From assembly GCF_964340395.1 (NCBI RefSeq), contig NC_135567.1:18282806-18346805 (forward strand): DNA of 64,000 bases. The letters are read 5' to 3'. The notes under the pieces are model-generated. The model was not told where the DNA came from, did no database searches, and was given only the letters and a program-made list of their open reading frames with translations. This document shows positions 60,100-64,000 of the stretch, piece by piece (within the stretch, counting starts at the first letter, position 1; each line of letters starts with the position of its first letter). The DNA comes from Glandiceps talaboti. Its lineage: Eukaryota > Hemichordata > Enteropneusta > Spengelidae. The translations under genes and the position numbers were made by a program.

Positions 60100-60240
60100 T
60101 ATTTCATATTTTGTAATTCCTTGTTTGTAACCCAAAACATTTAAAATGTGTAAAAAATGTTGTTATTGTACGTAAAATAACAGACTTTTTACACTTTTTT
60201 GCATCTTTTTGCAAACAAGGACTTGGTATATGATATTTCA
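60100..60240. mobile_element. Fold-back (palindromic) MITE-like element, copy 2
   Basis: The left arm TTCCTTGTTTGTAACCCAAA...AAAATGTGTAAAAAATGTTG (60117-60162) pairs imperfectly with the right arm ACTTTTTACACTTTTTTGCA...TTTTTGCAAACAAGGACTT (60184-60233). The right end CAAACAAGGACTTGGTATAT is shared with the copy at 26379-26555. Confidence 0.6.
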
Positions 60241-63200
60241 CATTATTGTTTCTCTCAATGACATGTAGAAAAACATAGAAAAGTTGTTTTTTTAATCAAA
60301 ATTCCTAAATACATACTCCATACGGCCTCTTTAAATAAAATTAGTCGAAAAGTTACTAAAATTTGAAATTGATTCACTACAATTTGAAGTAACCATATGC
60401 AAATAGGAGAGTTAATGACGTAATATAAGGAGCCAATCAAATTGCTCAATAGTACTCGAATTGATGACGTAAAGCAAGTGTTAAGTTTAAGCCAATGGTT
60501 CTCCTCATTTCCGGTGCGATTTGAGAAAATCGTGTTTTGTCTAACTGGTAATGAGATTTGTAGTATGGTTGTATGGGCACAAGATAAGAAACGTGAACAT
60601 TCCAACCTCCATGACGGCTCCGAAATGATTTCAACATTCTCGACTGCTTGCTTAGTGACCGTATTAAAACCAAGCTGTATTTGGCAGGAAGTGAGAAATC
60701 TATCGAGTATGATCAACAGATATTAGCGTTCCATGTTTCAGACATTCTGACGATCTCAAAATTTCGACAGATTTTCTCAAAATTCTCAAAACATCGAAGC
60801 GTTAGATGATGACGGCTATTTCATGTTTGACTTGATATTCACCACCGAATAATGAAACAACAAAATGCCAATAAAAATATATAGAAACAAAATTAAAAGA
60901 ATTTTCTAACTTTAAAATTTTATTTCTGACGATATCATATCAAGTATAAAATGTATATGAAACTAGTCCAGATTTCATCATGAATGCAAACATTTTTTAG
61001 GACAGAGACATGTTTGTTTAGTAATTGTTTGGTTGTGTCCGAAATGGGAAGACAAGATGGCCGTCACCTCTCGTGAATAGATTTACGGTAGCAGTATAAA
61101 CAACCTTGAGAACTAAATTTTGGGAATAAGCACCAATTTGGAAGCCGTCATTGGTGTTGGTGCAACCATCAAATTGATTTCTGTGTAAGCCTTTGATATT
61201 TCGGAAATATCACTGTATAATTTTTGTGTAAAAATAGTGGCGGGAAGTAGTATATATCCGTCCCTTCACTTGTAGGAAAAATGTGAAAAATAAAGGAAAT
61301 GAGTCACGTGACCATGAACTTTTGTCGTTCACCTATTGTTCGATTTTTGAATTTAAAAAAAAAGTTTGAAATTTCGTAAGGTTGTACAAAATATAAAATC
61401 AAAAGAATATTATTTGATCTAAAGCATTGATTTCACATCTATAATATTTCTGATTGTTTACATTACGCCAGTAACGTCATTTAAGAATTGACCTAATATT
61501 TTCATCACGTTGAAATTTGGGGAGAGGAGCATTAGAAACTTAAACAAAGGTATGATATATAATTTCTTCAATTTTTTTTTTCGAATTTGTATTAAGGGTG
61601 GATTTATAGTCGTTTCACAAATTTTGGAGGGAAAACGGTCAACCGTCACTGTGTCGTCAACTTTACGCGATATGTTTACCAACATTGTACAGTAGTTCTG
61701 ATAGCAATTATGCAGAATGCGACTCAGACATTTTAGATTTAAAAGAAGCTTAGGATTATTCTAAGTGTCAAGGGAATAAATGAATAATCCAGGATATTTA
61801 TTTTCTGAAAAGTCACAAAATGTTCGAGCGCGGGAGCGTGTGAGCAAACGAACAAGTAACACAGACTATACCTTTCAACGATTCGAAACGTCAGAAAAAA
61901 AGAGAAATTTCTCTCAAGTGAATTTTATTACAAATTTACACCTCAGTGAGTTGCCGTTCATACAATTCTGCTGGAATTTACCACTTGGTTGTATTGTCCG
62001 ACATGGCTCTTTTGTTTGTTCTGTCACTCTTCCCTCCAAGACACAATCACTTTCACCACTTCTGTATGTCACCGTCTCCAGGATAAAAAAAACTCGCGAA
62101 TGTATAACACTGTTTTATCATTATGTATATACACAATATACAGTTGGATTAGTCTTCCAAAACATTGAAGGAAAATACTTTACTTTGTAATTAGAATTCG
62201 TATTCATCCAAGTTGTTTTCGTAACAATAAAAACAAGTGTTATTTTGGCGCCTTTAACAGCGGTACGAAAAATGTACATACTTCACGAAACAAATGATAC
62301 TGTTACTGTGATAAAACACACCAAAACACAGTAAATACATCATCATTCTTAGACTCAATTGGTTAGCGTGATTTCAAACATAGTTTGAGGGAGGGGTTAA
62401 ATTTTGGAAGTGGCGTCTTCCTTTGTGTCAGGGTTAAAATATACGTGAAATGCTTGTGTAAATCGAACTATGAAATAAACAGTCCCAGGGATGAGAATAT
62501 TTTGTGTTAGTTGTATTTTTAGTTCTAGCAGACGACAATCTTCAAAATTTCAAACCAGCATAAAAACAGGTGTTGCAAGAAGACGAGTGAATAAAACCAC
62601 GGCATTTTGACAGGAGTAAATGTGTTTTGTGTATTTCGTTAGTTTGGCCTATGACGACGACGATTCCGTCCAGCTGTTCGGCAAGGGGATAGAGAAAACT
62701 TACCAACCTAGTGTACTTTGAACTGATCATTGCACACCCTCATTTTTCATCGCTGTTCATGTACAGCTGTGACATTACAGTCTGTGTTTTAGGACTTGCT
62801 AAAGACAGCCTGTATATTTGTCACCCTTCTCAAAATCTGGTACAGTTGGCAGTCTGTAACCGGGACAGCAAACTTCGAAACAGTACTGAATTCGAAAGGA
62901 TTGTTTACGCAGACGATAAGTTGTGGTGTCACTGAGACGACAACATTACGAACTTTAGCCTTATATATTTCTCACAATTTCTCTTTTCGATACGGAAAGA
63001 AATAACTACTACACTATGAAAATCGATGTCCTTGTTATTTGTTTAACTCTGATACGTAGTTGTTGTTCCGACAAGCGGAAGCAATATCGACCTTTGTGGT
63101 CCGGATTTGTTTCCTTCGAATGCTACCGACCAAAATAGTTTTAATTTTGCAAGTTTTTGACGAAATCTAGGTCAATTCTGGATCAGGTGTATTGTAATTA

Positions 63201-64000
63201 GTCTTGGTAACGAGCTGCTTGAAGATTATGAGCAAAATTTCGACTTTTTTTGTAAATATTCTAGGTAACGTTCAAAAAGAAATCTTCATACTTTATCTGT
63301 TAGGTTTGATTCGTTACCTTGCAATAGCAGGGGCTTCTTCGTCCGACCAAACTACAATGAATTCAGTAACTGATTTGAACAATATTTTGGTGGACAACAG
63401 CACAGGAGAATGTTTTATGGAATAAGAGAAAATTGCAGAAGGAACACTATACATCTTCGGAAACTCACGGTGTGTTTTAACGAATCTATCAAACGACTGT
63501 GTCAGGAACATTGGATATGCCGCACGTCAAAACCATGTTGTTTCATGAAATGTGTATAACTTTTAAATTCTTTCCGTGTTACAATAATTTATTAAGTTTT
63601 AAAATACTTTTGATATTCACCAATTAAAATGATCAGACGACAGGAAATGAAAGTTCATGGCGTCCCAACTCAGTATTATTAAAGGTATTGTATAATATGA
63701 GCTTTAACGTTTGTGTGTATGTGTGAAGTCACATTATAACTGGTGATGCGATCGTGGAATACAGTAGTTCGCTATTTTGACAGCCTTGTTGTTATTTAGG
63801 GTCTGATATTTTGAAAACACTAGAATGTAGAAGCTGTATTTGTACGCCGATAAAGCAATAAAATGCACATTTTCCCTCAACAAAATTTCTGAATGAAAAT
63901 TCTAGGCTCTTCATATAATTTTGACGACTAACACAACACAACAGTTTGCGTCGTTTATCAGTAATTTTAGTTCAGATTTCTCACTGCTATGCAGACGATC
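60241..64000. other. Gene-free interval to right edge
   Basis: No supported gene. The longest ORFs (60255-60716 minus, 153 codons; 61780-62190 plus, 136 codons) have no recognisable domain and no conserved composition. CAGACGA occurs at 62529, 62910, 63634 and 63992, and GGCGGGAA near 61241. No Hox5 homeobox or hexapeptide codons were found. Confidence 0.45.

Noticed and set aside
60255-60716. 153-codon minus-strand ORF
   Set aside because: The longest non-repeat ORF besides Hox4, but there is no recognisable motif, ORFs overlap on the opposite strand, and no splice context is evident. Length alone is weak evidence in AT-rich eukaryotic DNA.
61780-62190. 136-codon plus-strand ORF
   Set aside because: No domain, signal peptide or family resemblance was recognised.

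Overview
This 64 kb window is AT-rich, repeat-rich invertebrate DNA from a Hox cluster. It holds one protein-coding gene I can support, a two-exon Hox4/Deformed-class homeobox gene on the minus strand (15918-17416). About 19.5 kb upstream, on the same strand, lies a complete mir-10 hairpin (36912-36979). mir-10 sits between Hox4 and Hox5 in many bilaterians, so both the gene identity and the local order are mutually supported. Neither Hox3 (expected toward position 1) nor Hox5 (expected beyond mir-10, toward 64000) has a recognisable exon here. The sparse spacing fits large uncompressed clusters such as those of hemichordates, sea stars or lophotrochozoans. The homeodomain end ([10 protein letters not shown], with His at position 60) leans toward an invertebrate deuterostome, but I cannot settle the phylum from this sequence.

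Layout. 1-2.2 kb: three tandem minisatellites and an AAAT microsatellite. 2.2-15.3 kb: gene-free DNA 3' of Hox4 with short dispersed and tandem repeats and one block that looks enhancer-like. 15.3-17.5 kb: Hox4 with a 632 bp intron and a proximal promoter carrying a CACGTG E-box and a CCAAT box. 19.8-31.3 kb: very AT-rich repeat territory with long ATAC/GTAT arrays, degenerate satellites, three copies of a ~250-300 bp dispersed element, a fold-back element, a CACTA-ended MITE-like element, a repeated GGCGGGAA+CAGACGA module, and a cluster of AGGTCA direct repeats. 31.3-42.7 kb: mostly unique DNA with mir-10. 42.7-64 kb: GA/CT and TA arrays, further copies of the MITE-like and fold-back elements, and unique DNA without recognised genes.

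The most unusual signals are non-coding. The heptamer CAGACGA (often GGCAGACGAYAATT) occurs more than 35 times by eye, about tenfold more than base composition predicts. The E2F-like octamer GGCGGGAA/TTCCCGCC occurs about 13 times. The two are repeatedly paired, most clearly in a degenerate tandem module at 27.84-28.71 kb. A 365 bp block at 29.6 kb contains four DR1-type nuclear-receptor sites, all in one orientation, between Hox4 and mir-10. All counts are by eye and need a proper motif search.
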